Of a stretch of 64,000 nucleotides of DNA, positions 27,262-35,432 are shown in pieces. Every line of letters begins with the position of its first letter. Within the stretch, counting starts at the first letter, position 1. The stretch is from Phenylobacterium soli (GTDB lineage: Bacteria > Pseudomonadota > Alphaproteobacteria > Caulobacterales > Caulobacteraceae): positions 1,116,001 through 1,180,000 of the forward strand of contig NZ_QFYQ01000001.1 of assembly GCF_003254475.1 (NCBI RefSeq), written 5' to 3'. The position numbers and the translations under genes were made by a program. The notes beneath the pieces are model-generated. The model had not been told where the DNA came from. It did no database searches and was given only the letters and a program-made list of their open reading frames with translations.

Positions 27262-29370
27262 TCAGCCCACGAACGTGCCGTCGTCGTTGTAGGTCCAGTG
27301 GCCGGTGAGCCGGCCGGCCGCGTCGTAGACGTCGACCAGCATGCTCCAAGGGTGGCTGTTGTCCGCATCCAGGGTGGCCACCTTCACCACGCCATCGTCA
27401 TAGACCGTCGCGCGGGTGGCGAGCCGCCCTGCCGCGTCATAGTCGTCGACCATCCGCGACCAGGGCTGGGCGTGCTGGGTGTCGAAGCTGAACACCTCGC
27501 GCCGCCCGTCGTCGTAGGTCACGGCATACAGGCTGACCGCGCCCGCTGCGTCGACCACCGCCGTGCGGCTCGACCAGGTTTCCGTCGCCGGGGCGTCGAA
27601 CCAGGTCGTCCAGTGAGAGCCGTCGTCCTGGTTGACCGTGTAGCTCGTCACCGCGCCCGCGGCGCTGGTCTGGGTCACCGTGCTCGCCCAGGCGGCGCCG
27701 CCGCCGTCGAAGACCGTCTTTTCCATGGAGCCGTCGGCGGCGATCACCTTGATGGCGTGCGGGGCGAAGCCGGCCGCGAGGTCGCTTGCGCCGACGTGGC
27801 TTACCCCGTCGAGGATCGCCAGCGGCTCGGCCGCCGCGGGGCCCGGCCCGCCGTCGGGATCGAAGCTCAGGGTGTGGCTCGCCGCGTCGAAGATCAGCGC
27901 CCCGTGGGAGCCGTCGGCGATGGCCCCGGCGCCGTCGGTCACCAGGATCAGGTCCTCGCCGGCGGTGAAGTCCAGCACCCGGTCGACGCCCGCGCCCTGG
28001 CCGAGGATGAACTTGTCGTGGCCGAAGCCGCCGGAGAGGGTGTCGGCGCCGCCATAGCCGGTCAGCCAGTCCTCGCCCGCGCCGCCGGCCAGCACTTCCG
28101 GCCCGGCCGTGCCCAGCAGCGAATGCGGCCCGCTCGCCGCCGCGCCGAGAAGCTGCAGCTTCACGCCCGCGCCGCTGAGGTCCGCCGTCCCGCCGCCCGA
28201 GGCCAGGCCGCTGTCGTCGCGCCACAGGGTCGAGAGCCCGTCGCCGTGGGCGGCGATCAGGGCCAGGTCCTGGGCGCCGCTAGTGATGTCCCCGAGGTGG
28301 AAGGCCGCGCCGGCCGGGACCGCCCCGGCGCTGTAGATCCGCGCCAGCACGTCGCTGCCGCCGGCCGCATCCGCCGTCCAGGCCACCACCAGCCGCCCGT
28401 CGCCGAGCTCGGCGACCTGCGGCGCGCCCGCGTCGTTGGTGTCGCCCACCGCCACCGGCGCGGTGCGGCCCGACAGGTTGCCCTGGCCCAGCCCGCTCTC
28501 CGGATACACCGACAGCCAGACCTTGCCGCCGGCGATCCAGCCGAACGCCACGTCTCCGTCGCCCAGCACGGCGACGCCCAGCCCGTGCGAGCCGTCGACG
28601 ATCGGCCCGCCGTCGGCCGGCATGGCCGAGTCGAGGTGGACGCCCGCGCCGATCGGCGCGCCGGCGGCGTCGAACATCAGGATGTGCTGGCCGGACACCG
28701 GGTCCTGCGGCGAGGCCGGCGCGCTGGCCGCCTGCTGCCACCAGGTCAGCATCAGCCGTCCGTCGGCGAGTTGCACCGGCGTCGCCACCGTGTCGTAGGG
28801 GACCAGCGCCTTGGTCCCGCCGGTCACGATCTGGCCGAGGGTCTGCGACTGCCCGTCGCCGTGGACGATGAGGCCCTGGATCGACAGGGTCTTGAAGCTC
28901 ATCGAGTCCGAGGCCTGTACCGTCCAGGCGACGGCGTAGCCGCCGTCGGCCAGGCTCGCCATGTGCAGGCCGAGCGGGTGCTGCTGGCTGTTGATCCCCG
29001 ACGCCAGGTCGAGCTTCTCGTCGTAGCTCTTGAGATCCTGCGCCGCCCCGACGGCATGGCCGGCGGCGTCGAAGGTCTGCAGGTGGACCACCGAACGGTC
29101 GGCCGCGGTGGAGATCCAGCTCGCCGCAAAGCCGCCGCCCTCCAACGCCGTCACCTGGGCGTTCCAGGCCGGGCCCAGGCTGATCTCGCCGCCCAGCGGC
29201 TGCTCGTGGGAATCGAACAGCCGCAGCTTGGCGATCCCGCCGGCGCCGTCGTCGGTGAACAGCGCCACGGTGGTCCCGTCGCGCAGCACGGCCAGGCCGG
29301 CGGGGCTCTGGGTCCCGGTCGTGGCGACGTTGACGAGGACTTCACCGCCCACGGGGGTCAGGTCGGGCAT
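27262..29370 (-). CDS. Secreted RTX-type calcium-binding protein with N-terminal propeller-like repeats
   Basis: A 702-residue protein without a Sec signal. Residues about 1-400 contain repeats of the LADGRLMLTWW / LGDGRLVVAWT type, suggesting a beta-propeller. Residues about 420-465 carry RTX nonapeptides (GGAGEDWLTGYGGADTLSGGFGHD) that bind calcium and usually mark type I secretion. The C-terminal 160 residues form four to five imperfect repeats with the pattern YDAAGRL...YDDG. No type I transporter lies nearby. The protein is probably extracellular or surface-attached. ATG start. Confidence 0.78.
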   Translation of the reverse strand: MPDLTPVGGEVLVNVATTGTQSPAGLAVLRDGTTVALFTDDGAGGIAKLRLFDSHEQPLGGEISLGPAWNAQVTALEGGGFAASWISTAADRSVVHLQTFDAAGHAVGAAQDLKSYDEKLDLASGINSQQHPLGLHMASLADGGYAVAWTVQASDSMSFKTLSIQGLIVHGDGQSQTLGQIVTGGTKALVPYDTVATPVQLADGRLMLTWWQQAASAPASPQDPVSGQHILMFDAAGAPIGAGVHLDSAMPADGGPIVDGSHGLGVAVLGDGDVAFGWIAGGKVWLSVYPESGLGQGNLSGRTAPVAVGDTNDAGAPQVAELGDGRLVVAWTADAAGGSDVLARIYSAGAVPAGAAFHLGDITSGAQDLALIAAHGDGLSTLWRDDSGLASGGGTADLSGAGVKLQLLGAAASGPHSLLGTAGPEVLAGGAGEDWLTGYGGADTLSGGFGHDKFILGQGAGVDRVLDFTAGEDLILVTDGAGAIADGSHGALIFDAASHTLSFDPDGGPGPAAAEPLAILDGVSHVGASDLAAGFAPHAIKVIAADGSMEKTVFDGGGAAWASTVTQTSAAGAVTSYTVNQDDGSHWTTWFDAPATETWSSRTAVVDAAGAVSLYAVTYDDGRREVFSFDTQHAQPWSRMVDDYDAAGRLATRATVYDDGVVKVATLDADNSHPWSMLVDVYDAAGRLTGHWTYNDDGTFVG

Positions 29371-29433
29371 GGCTTACTCCGGTACTGAAGACAGAGAGAG
29401 ATGCGCCCCCGTGCGCGTTTCAGCGGGCGCGCC

Positions 29434-29904
29434 TCAGCCGAAGTCGACGGCGCCCAGGATCATCGAGATCTTGCCTTCGCCCCACATGGGCAGCAGCAGG
29501 CGGGCGTAGCCGCCCAGATCCGCCGTGGGCTCGCTCTCGGCCCTGAAGTAGGTCGGCTGGGCGCTCTCGGTCGTCGCCGCGGCCTGGGAGGCGAGGAAGG
29601 CGAACGGCGAGGCCGGACGGATCTCGTCCAGGAAGCGGCCGGCCAGCTCCTCGGCCGTCAGCGCCTTGCCGAGGCTGGCGAAGCGGAACCGCTCGGGCGG
29701 CGACAGCACGTCGATCAGGAACAGACGGTCCGCGAGGTCGGGAAGGTCGGTGAGCTTGGCGTCGTCCCAGAACGGCATCTCGGCCGCGCCGCGCAGCAGG
29801 CCGCGCCAGTAGGCGTGGACGCGCGCCAGCTCCGGCGACAGGTGGCCGGGCAGGGCATAGGGGTGTTTGAGGGTCTTCGCCGGGGCGGCGGTGATCGACG
29901 ACAT
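29434..29904 (-). CDS. PAS-like domain protein
   Basis: A 156-residue protein that resembles the alphaproteobacterial PAS_5-type family: an N-terminal helix with HAYWRGLLRGAAEMPFWDD, a core with DRLFLIDVLSPPERFRFASLGKAL, and a final strand GEGKISMILGAVDF. There is no output domain, so it may act as a sensory subunit of another protein. The ATG at 29902-29904 is used, not the upstream TTG. It shares its upstream region with the kinase gene at 30043, where an FNR/FixK-like box lies. Confidence 0.65.
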   Translation of the reverse strand: MSSITAAPAKTLKHPYALPGHLSPELARVHAYWRGLLRGAAEMPFWDDAKLTDLPDLADRLFLIDVLSPPERFRFASLGKALTAEELAGRFLDEIRPASPFAFLASQAAATTESAQPTYFRAESEPTADLGGYARLLLPMWGEGKISMILGAVDFG

Positions 29905-29967
29905 GGGCTTCACTCTTTGCAAGGACCGATTGCACCGCCCTTGTGCGCCGCCCCCGCCGGCCCTTCC

Positions 29968-29981
29968 TTGATGCGGGTCAA
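29968..29981. promoter_or_regulatory. FNR/FixK-like box
   Basis: TTGATGCGGGTCAA has the TTGAT-N4-(A/G)TCAA form of FNR/FixK sites, with one deviation from the consensus. It lies 62 bp upstream of the PfkB-family gene and 64 bp upstream of the divergent PAS gene. Oxygen-linked control is an inference. Confidence 0.5.
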
Positions 29982-30042
29982 TTGACTTCCCTCAAGGCGC
30001 GCGCCGGCCGCCCCGCCACCATGGCCGGCGGAGGCCCAGTTC

Positions 30043-30996
30043 ATGACTCTCGTCGCCACCCTGACGCTCAATCCCGGTATCGACGTCTCGACCTCGACCG
30101 AGCGCGTCGAGCCCCTGCGCAAGCTGCGGTGCGGCCCGGGCCGCCGCGATCCCGGCGGCGGCGGGATCAACGTGGCCCGCGTGGCGCGCCGCCTCGGCGC
30201 CGAGGCGATCGCGGTCTATCCGGCCGGCGGCTTCACCGGCCAGCTCCTCCAGCAGCTGGTCGAGCGCGAGGAGGTGGCCTCCATCGTCGTGCCGACCGGC
30301 GGCGAGACCCGCGAGGACTTCACCGTGCTCGAGGCCGCCAGCGGCCAGCAGTACCGCTTCGTCCTGCCCGGCCCGCACCTCCACGGCGTCGAATGGATGG
30401 CCTGCCTTCGCGCCCTGGCCGAGCTGCCGCGCAAGCCGGACATCGTCTGCGCCTCGGGCAGCCTGCCGCCCGGCGCCCCCGACGACTTCTACGCCCGCGT
30501 GGCCGAGATCGTCTGCAGCTGGGGCGCGCGGCTGGCGCTCGACTGCGCCGGCGCCCCGCTCAAGGCCGCCCTCGATGAGCGCGTCTTCCTGATCAAGCCG
30601 AACCTGCGCGAGCTCTCCGAGCTGGTCGGCCGGCCGCTGCCCGACGACGCCGCGCGGCTGGACGCCTGCCGCGAGCTGATCGCCGGCCGCCGGCTGGAGG
30701 CCGTCGCCCTGACCCTCGGCGCGGAGGGCGCCATGCTGGTGACGCGGGACCTTGTGCTGCGTGCGCCGGGCCTGCCCATCGAGCCGATCACCACCGTCGG
30801 CGCCGGCGACAGCTTCCTCGGCGCCATGGTCTGGGCGCTCGCCTCCAACCTGACCCTGGCCGAGGCCTTCCCCTATGCGGTGGCCGCGGGCTCGGCGGCG
30901 CTGATGGCCGACGGCACCGAACTCTGCCGCGCCGAGGACGTGCGCCGCCTGCTGCCGCGCGTCATCGTTCAGGCGCTGGCGCCGTCGCCCGTCTGA
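30043..30996 (+). CDS. 1-phosphofructokinase family hexose kinase (PfkB superfamily)
   Basis: A 317-residue ribokinase-fold kinase. The N-terminus has LTLNPGIDVS, the substrate-binding GGGGINVARVARRLG lies near residues 44-58, and the PfkB signature GAGDSFLGAMVWAL (about 251-264) holds the catalytic Asp. It phosphorylates a sugar phosphate such as fructose-1-P, fructose-6-P or tagatose-6-P; which one is not evident, and no PTS genes are nearby. An FNR/FixK-like box upstream suggests induction under low oxygen. ATG start. Confidence 0.88.
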   Translation: MTLVATLTLNPGIDVSTSTERVEPLRKLRCGPGRRDPGGGGINVARVARRLGAEAIAVYPAGGFTGQLLQQLVEREEVASIVVPTGGETREDFTVLEAASGQQYRFVLPGPHLHGVEWMACLRALAELPRKPDIVCASGSLPPGAPDDFYARVAEIVCSWGARLALDCAGAPLKAALDERVFLIKPNLRELSELVGRPLPDDAARLDACRELIAGRRLEAVALTLGAEGAMLVTRDLVLRAPGLPIEPITTVGAGDSFLGAMVWALASNLTLAEAFPYAVAAGSAALMADGTELCRAEDVRRLLPRVIVQALAPSPV

Positions 30997-31022
30997 ATGC
31001 TCGCCCGAACGTCTGGTCCGTC

Positions 31023-31301
31023 TTAGCGGAAGACGTGGATGCCGCCGGTCGGGCCGGCCGGGGCTTCGGAAAGGCCGCGGATCTCCAGCCGCGCCTGACG
31101 GGCGCCGCACTGGCACCGCAGCCGCGTCTCCAGCGCCCCCAGCGGCTGGCGCCTCAGGCCCTGGCCCAGCCAGTTGGCCGGATCGATCTGGGCCTCTTGC
31201 CCGCAACGGCAGACCGCCCACAGGCTGGAGCGGGCGAGCAGCGCCTGGTGCAGGCGCGCCTGCGCGAAGGGACGGGTCGCGATCCGTTGCGCGTCAGCCA
31301 T
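31023..31301 (-). CDS. Small protein with two CxCG motifs
   Basis: A 92-residue protein with two CxC pairs (C31/C33 and C63/C65, both in the form C-x-C-G), which could form one zinc site. No named family is recognised. The ATG at 31299-31301 is preceded by AAAGGGAG. An upstream in-frame ATG at 31356-31358 is possible. It faces the kinase gene tail to tail. Confidence 0.6.
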   Translation of the reverse strand: MADAQRIATRPFAQARLHQALLARSSLWAVCRCGQEAQIDPANWLGQGLRRQPLGALETRLRCQCGARQARLEIRGLSEAPAGPTGGIHVFR

Positions 31302-31521
31302 GTTCGACTCCCTTTCCGGAACAACCGCCTCCGGAACAAAAGCAGAACTTTCGGACATGTGCGACTCCGCTGCGGATGCATTTCGCCCGCGCCGCAACCA
31401 GGCGGCGACGCGCGGTGCGGACGCCTGTGGACAAGGCGCCCGGCTGCGCAGCCTGCCGCGATTCACCCGCGGCGGAAGATGGACAATTTGAACCGGGGCC
31501 GCGCGCTGGGCGCGGCTGTGC

Positions 31522-32085
31522 TCAGATCTTCTCGCTGATCTTGATCGCGGCGCGGCAGCCGGTGCGGATCACCGCCGACAGCAGGGCATAGCCTGGGGCT
31601 TCGCGCGCGCCCTCGTCCACCGCCAGGTCGCGGTGCGCCAGCTCCTCGTCGCGGAACTTGGTCAGTTCGGCCGCCAGTTCCGGCTCGCGCTCGGCGATCT
31701 CGGCGATCTGGCCGGCGTAGTGCTGCTCGATGACGTTCTCCACCGCCTCGGTGCAGGCGTGCGCCGCCTTCTCGCCGAGCAGGGCCGTGCCGGCGCCCAG
31801 GGCGAAGCCGGCCAGCCGCCAGACCGGCGTCATCGCCGTCGGCCGCACCCCCCGCTCGGTGAGCAGCCGGTCGAACCGCGCCAGGTGCTCGGCCTCCTGG
31901 GCCTCCATCTCGGCGAGCTGGCCGTTGATCCGGTCCCGGCCCGGGGCCGAGCCCAGCACCGCCCGCTGGCCGCGATAGATCTGCACCGCGCCCAGTTCGC
32001 CGGCGTGGTCGACGCGCAGGATCTCGGCCATCCGCTGGGCGAGGGCGCCGCGGCCCGGCCGCGGGGGGATCGGCTTGTCGGTCAC
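31522..32085 (-). CDS. coq7: Demethoxyubiquinone hydroxylase, Coq7 family
   Basis: A 187-residue di-iron protein that hydroxylates demethoxyubiquinone in ubiquinone synthesis. The ferritin-like ligands are visible: E in DHAGELGAVQIY, E-x-x-H in EAEHL, E in VENVIEQHY, and E-x-x-H in EELAHRD. A GTG start at 32083-32085 is chosen because it overlaps the dsbB stop codon by 3 bases (GTGA), which indicates translational coupling. The frame continues upstream without similarity. Confidence 0.9.
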   Translation of the reverse strand: MTDKPIPPRPGRGALAQRMAEILRVDHAGELGAVQIYRGQRAVLGSAPGRDRINGQLAEMEAQEAEHLARFDRLLTERGVRPTAMTPVWRLAGFALGAGTALLGEKAAHACTEAVENVIEQHYAGQIAEIAEREPELAAELTKFRDEELAHRDLAVDEGAREAPGYALLSAVIRTGCRAAIKISEKI

Positions 32086-32594
32086 GGCTTGGACCTTTCG
32101 TTCAGGGCGGCGAGCGCGCTCAGGCCCACAAGCCCCAGCGAGATCAGCGCGTTCCAGCCGGCCATGGACAGGCCGAACAGCGACCAGACCACCTGATCGC
32201 AGGCCGGCGGCTTGATCTTGGCGCCGTTGAGCAGGTCCTGCATCGCCTGGGCGCTGACCCCTGCCGAGCCGGCGCTCGAGCAGGTGGACGGGCCGGGCCA
32301 GAACTTCCACTCCGCCCCGGCGTGGTAGGTCGCGACGGCGAAGCTCACCAGGAAGCCGAGGCCGAGGATCCAGCAGGTAAGCTGGCGGAAACGCGCCCCG
32401 CCGGGCAGGCGGACCAGGAACATGAAGGCGAGCGCGATCGTCCCGACCACCCAGTAGACCTCGCGCTGCCGCAGGCACAGGGTGCACGGCTGGTAGCCGC
32501 CGAAGGTCTGGAAGGCGTGGGCCGTGGCCAGCATCGCCGCCGAGACGACGAGGGCGGCCAGCCGCCAGCGGTTGAGGAGGGGCGTCAGGATCAT
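32082..32594 (-). CDS. dsbB: Disulfide bond formation protein B
   Basis: A 170-residue inner-membrane protein with four membrane segments that passes electrons from DsbA-type oxidases to quinone. The first redox pair is CTLC (about residues 35-38, in YQPCTLCLRQ). The second pair is the Cys in PSTCSS and the one in PPACDQ. The ATG at 32592-32594 gives a standard N-terminus. It is coupled to coq7 downstream, a sensible pairing because DsbB needs quinone. Confidence 0.9.
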   Translation of the reverse strand: MILTPLLNRWRLAALVVSAAMLATAHAFQTFGGYQPCTLCLRQREVYWVVGTIALAFMFLVRLPGGARFRQLTCWILGLGFLVSFAVATYHAGAEWKFWPGPSTCSSAGSAGVSAQAMQDLLNGAKIKPPACDQVVWSLFGLSMAGWNALISLGLVGLSALAALNERSKP

Positions 32595-32623
32595 CGGGGC
32601 CGGATAGAAGCCCAATTCACGGC

Positions 32624-33202
32624 TCAGCCCAAGACCTTGAGCGCGACCACCACGCCGATCAGGGCGGCGACGCCCAGCGCCGCATAGAGCGCCAGCCGCC
32701 GTTCCACCTCGGCGCGGATCGCCGGGCCGAAGTACTTGAGCAGCGTCGCCGTCAGGAAGAACCGCGCCCCGCGGGTGACGATCGAGGCCCAGACGAAGGT
32801 GAAGAGGTCGAAGCGCGCCAGGCCCGCGGTGATGGTCACCAGCTTGTAGGGGATCGGCGTCAGCCCCTTGATGAGGATGATCCACAGGCCGTAGCGGGCG
32901 AACCAGGCCTGGAACTCCTGCTGGCCCTCGGGGTGGCCGAACAGCGCCAGGATCTGGTGGGCCAGGGGGCCCAGGAAGACGCCGATGGCGTAGCCCAGCA
33001 TCCCGCCCAGCACCGAGGCCGCGGTGCAGAGGCCGGCGTAGACGTAGGCCCGCTCGGGCCGCGCCAGCACCATCGGCGCCAGCATCACGTCCGGCGGGAC
33101 GGGAAAGAAGGAGCTCTCGGCGAAGGACACCGCCGCCAGCGCCGGGCCTGCGTGGCGCGAGCCGGCCAGGCCCATGACCCAGTCGTACGTCTTTCGAAGC
33201 AT
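32624..33202 (-). CDS. DedA/YqaA-like (SNARE-associated) membrane protein
   Basis: A 192-residue membrane protein of the VTT/DedA-like group in the short YqaA form: AAVSFAESSFFPVPPDVML (about 22-40), then a glycine-rich GGMLGYAIG segment and the amphipathic WFARYGLWIILIKGLTPIPYKLVTI, which contains the family's conserved glycine/proline. The group includes lipid scramblase-like proteins, but the role of YqaA is unknown. The ATG at 33200-33202 is preferred over a GTG at 33245-33247. Neither has a clear ribosome site. It is followed by dsbB on the same strand. Confidence 0.85.
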   Translation of the reverse strand: MLRKTYDWVMGLAGSRHAGPALAAVSFAESSFFPVPPDVMLAPMVLARPERAYVYAGLCTAASVLGGMLGYAIGVFLGPLAHQILALFGHPEGQQEFQAWFARYGLWIILIKGLTPIPYKLVTITAGLARFDLFTFVWASIVTRGARFFLTATLLKYFGPAIRAEVERRLALYAALGVAALIGVVVALKVLG

Positions 33203-33331
33203 CGGCGATCCGGCAGGGAGGTTCGGGAGTTCAGCTAGCAGGGCCACGGGGCCGGCGAAAGGGCGTTGTCACACGGCTATCGCGAATTAGTTTCAGATGA
33301 TACGACCTCCGCCAAACCGGGAGTCCCGCCC

Positions 33332-34429
33332 ATGACCATCCAGACCAAAACCCCGACCCGCGACCTGTTCGAAAACCCGCTGGGCACCGACGGCTTCGAA
33401 TTCGTCGAGTTCACCTCGCCCGAGCCAGAGCGGCTCAAGGGCCTGTTCGAGCTGATGGGCTTCACCGCCACGGCCAGGCACCGCTCGAAGAACGTGCTCC
33501 GCTTCCAGCAGGGCGACATCAATTTCATCCTGAACATGGAGCCCCAGGGCCAGCCGGCGGAGTTCCGAAAGGTCCACGGCCCCTCGGCCAACGCCATGGC
33601 GTTCCGGGTGAAGGACGCGGCCAAGGCGTTCAAGCTGGCGGTCGAGCGGGGCGCCAAGCCGGTGGTCGGTCCGGTCGGCCCGATGGAGCTGAACATCCCG
33701 GCCATCGAGGGCATCGGCGGCTCGAACCTCTACCTCGTCGACCGCTATGGCGCGCAGGAGATCTACGACGTCGACTTCCTGCCGATCCCGGGGGCCCAGG
33801 AGGCCATGGCCCAGAACGCCAGGGGCCTGACCTACATCGACCACCTGACCCACAACGTGCACCGCGGCAACATGTCGGTCTGGGCGGACTACTACGAGCG
33901 CATCTTCAACTTCCGGGAGATCCGCTACTTCGACATCGAGGGCCAGCAGACCGGCCTGTTCTCCAAGGCCATGACCAGCCCGTGCGGCAAGATCCGCATC
34001 CCGCTGAACGAGAGCCAGGACGAGCACTCCCAGATCGAGGAGTTCCTGCGCGAGTACCACGGCGAGGGCATCCAGCACGTGGCCCTGGGAACCGAGGACA
34101 TCTTCCAGTCGGTGGAATCGATGCGGGAGAAGGGGGTGAAGTTCCAGGACACGCCCGACACCTACTACGAGCAGCTCGACGGCCGCGTGCCCGGCCACGG
34201 CGAGAACGTCCAGCGCCTGCAAGCCGACAAGATCCTGCTCGACGGCGCGCCGACGGAGGGCCAGGGCCTGCTCCTGCAGATCTTCACCGAGAACATGATC
34301 GGGCCGATCTTCTTCGAGCTCATCCAGCGCAAGGGCAACGAGGGCTTCGGCGAGGGCAACTTCAAGGCGCTCTTCGAGTCCATCGAGCTCGACCAGATCC
34401 GCCGCGGCGTGCTGCCGGGCAAGGCCTAG
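33332..34429 (+). CDS. hppD: 4-hydroxyphenylpyruvate dioxygenase
   Basis: A 365-residue Fe(II) enzyme that turns 4-hydroxyphenylpyruvate into homogentisate, the second step of tyrosine breakdown. It has two vicinal-oxygen-chelate domains. The iron ligands are visible as His in DHLTHNVHRG, His in GIQHVALGTEDI and Glu in FFELIQRKGNEGFGEGNF near the end. The ATG at 33332 follows GGGAG at a distance of 7 bases; the frame extends further upstream without similarity. First gene of the homogentisate operon. Confidence 0.97.
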   Translation: MTIQTKTPTRDLFENPLGTDGFEFVEFTSPEPERLKGLFELMGFTATARHRSKNVLRFQQGDINFILNMEPQGQPAEFRKVHGPSANAMAFRVKDAAKAFKLAVERGAKPVVGPVGPMELNIPAIEGIGGSNLYLVDRYGAQEIYDVDFLPIPGAQEAMAQNARGLTYIDHLTHNVHRGNMSVWADYYERIFNFREIRYFDIEGQQTGLFSKAMTSPCGKIRIPLNESQDEHSQIEEFLREYHGEGIQHVALGTEDIFQSVESMREKGVKFQDTPDTYYEQLDGRVPGHGENVQRLQADKILLDGAPTEGQGLLLQIFTENMIGPIFFELIQRKGNEGFGEGNFKALFESIELDQIRRGVLPGKA

Positions 34430-34436
34430 GCCGGCA

Positions 34437-35432
34437 ATGCCGAACTGGGCTCTCGTGGCGCATGGCGGGGCAGGCGTCATCGAGCGCGCACACCTGACGC
34501 CGGAGCAGGACGGCGCCTATCGCGAGGCCATGGGCCGCGTGGTCGAGGCCGGCGGCGCGGTGCTGAAGGCGGGCGGCGCGGCGCTCGACGCGGTCGAGGC
34601 CGGCATCCGGATCCTGGAGGATGACCCGCTGTTCAACGCCGGCCGCGGCGCGGTCTTCACCGCCGAGGGGAAGACCGAACTCGACGCCGCGGTCATGGAC
34701 GGCAAGTCACTGGGCGCCGGGGCCGTCGCGGGGGTGACGCGCACCCGCCATCCGGTGTCGCTGGCCCGGGCGGTGATGGCCAGGAGCCCGCATGTCTTCC
34801 TGATCGGGGCCGGCGCCGACGCCTTCTCCGCCGCCCAGGGCCTGGAGCAGGCCGAGCCCGCCTGGTTCTTCACCGAGCGGCGCTGGCGGGCGCTGCAGAA
34901 GGACCTGACAACCCTGGGCCTGCCCATTCCGCCGCGGCCCGAAGGCGCCTCGGAGGCCGCTGGCCGCGCGGCTCTGGCGCACGATGAGGGCCCCACCGGA
35001 ACGGTCCGCAAGTTCGGCACGGTCGGCCTCGTCGCCCGCGACGCGAACGGGGACGTGGCGGCCGGCACCTCCACCGGCGGCACAACCGCCAAGCGCTGGG
35101 GCCGGGTGGGCGACTCGCCGCTGATCGGCGCCGGGACCTACGCCGACAACCGCAGCTGCGCGGTCTCGGCCACCGGCACCGGCGAGTACTTCATCCGTCT
35201 GGCCGTGGCCCACCGCATCTGCGCCCTCGTCGAGTTCAAGGGCCTGCCGCTGCAGGCCGCCCTCGACCAGGTGATCCAGCATGAGCTGACCGCGCTCGGC
35301 GGCGACGGCGGCGTGATCGCCGTGGACCCGCAAGGCCACATGGCCTGGAGCTTCAACACCTCTGGCATGTACCGCGCCCGCCTCGCCGACGGCGAGCCGC
35401 TGCAGGTGGGCATCTACAAGGACGATCCGTGA
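34437..35432 (+). CDS. Isoaspartyl peptidase / L-asparaginase (Ntn-hydrolase family)
   Basis: A 331-residue plant-type asparaginase. It should self-cleave before Thr195 in the sequence KFGTVGLVARD, and the following STGGTTAKRWGRVGDSPLIGAGTYAD block is the substrate site. The N-terminal HGGAG motif is present. The family hydrolyses beta-aspartyl dipeptides and asparagine. The gene is 7 bp downstream of hppD, and its stop codon overlaps the hmgA start by one base (TGATG), so it is embedded in the tyrosine operon. Confidence 0.9.
   Translation: MPNWALVAHGGAGVIERAHLTPEQDGAYREAMGRVVEAGGAVLKAGGAALDAVEAGIRILEDDPLFNAGRGAVFTAEGKTELDAAVMDGKSLGAGAVAGVTRTRHPVSLARAVMARSPHVFLIGAGADAFSAAQGLEQAEPAWFFTERRWRALQKDLTTLGLPIPPRPEGASEAAGRAALAHDEGPTGTVRKFGTVGLVARDANGDVAAGTSTGGTTAKRWGRVGDSPLIGAGTYADNRSCAVSATGTGEYFIRLAVAHRICALVEFKGLPLQAALDQVIQHELTALGGDGGVIAVDPQGHMAWSFNTSGMYRARLADGEPLQVGIYKDDP

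Noticed and set aside
27298..29388. Open frame of about 696 codons opposite the RTX gene
   Set aside because: Antisense shadow; the minus strand carries the recognisable RTX and repeat motifs.
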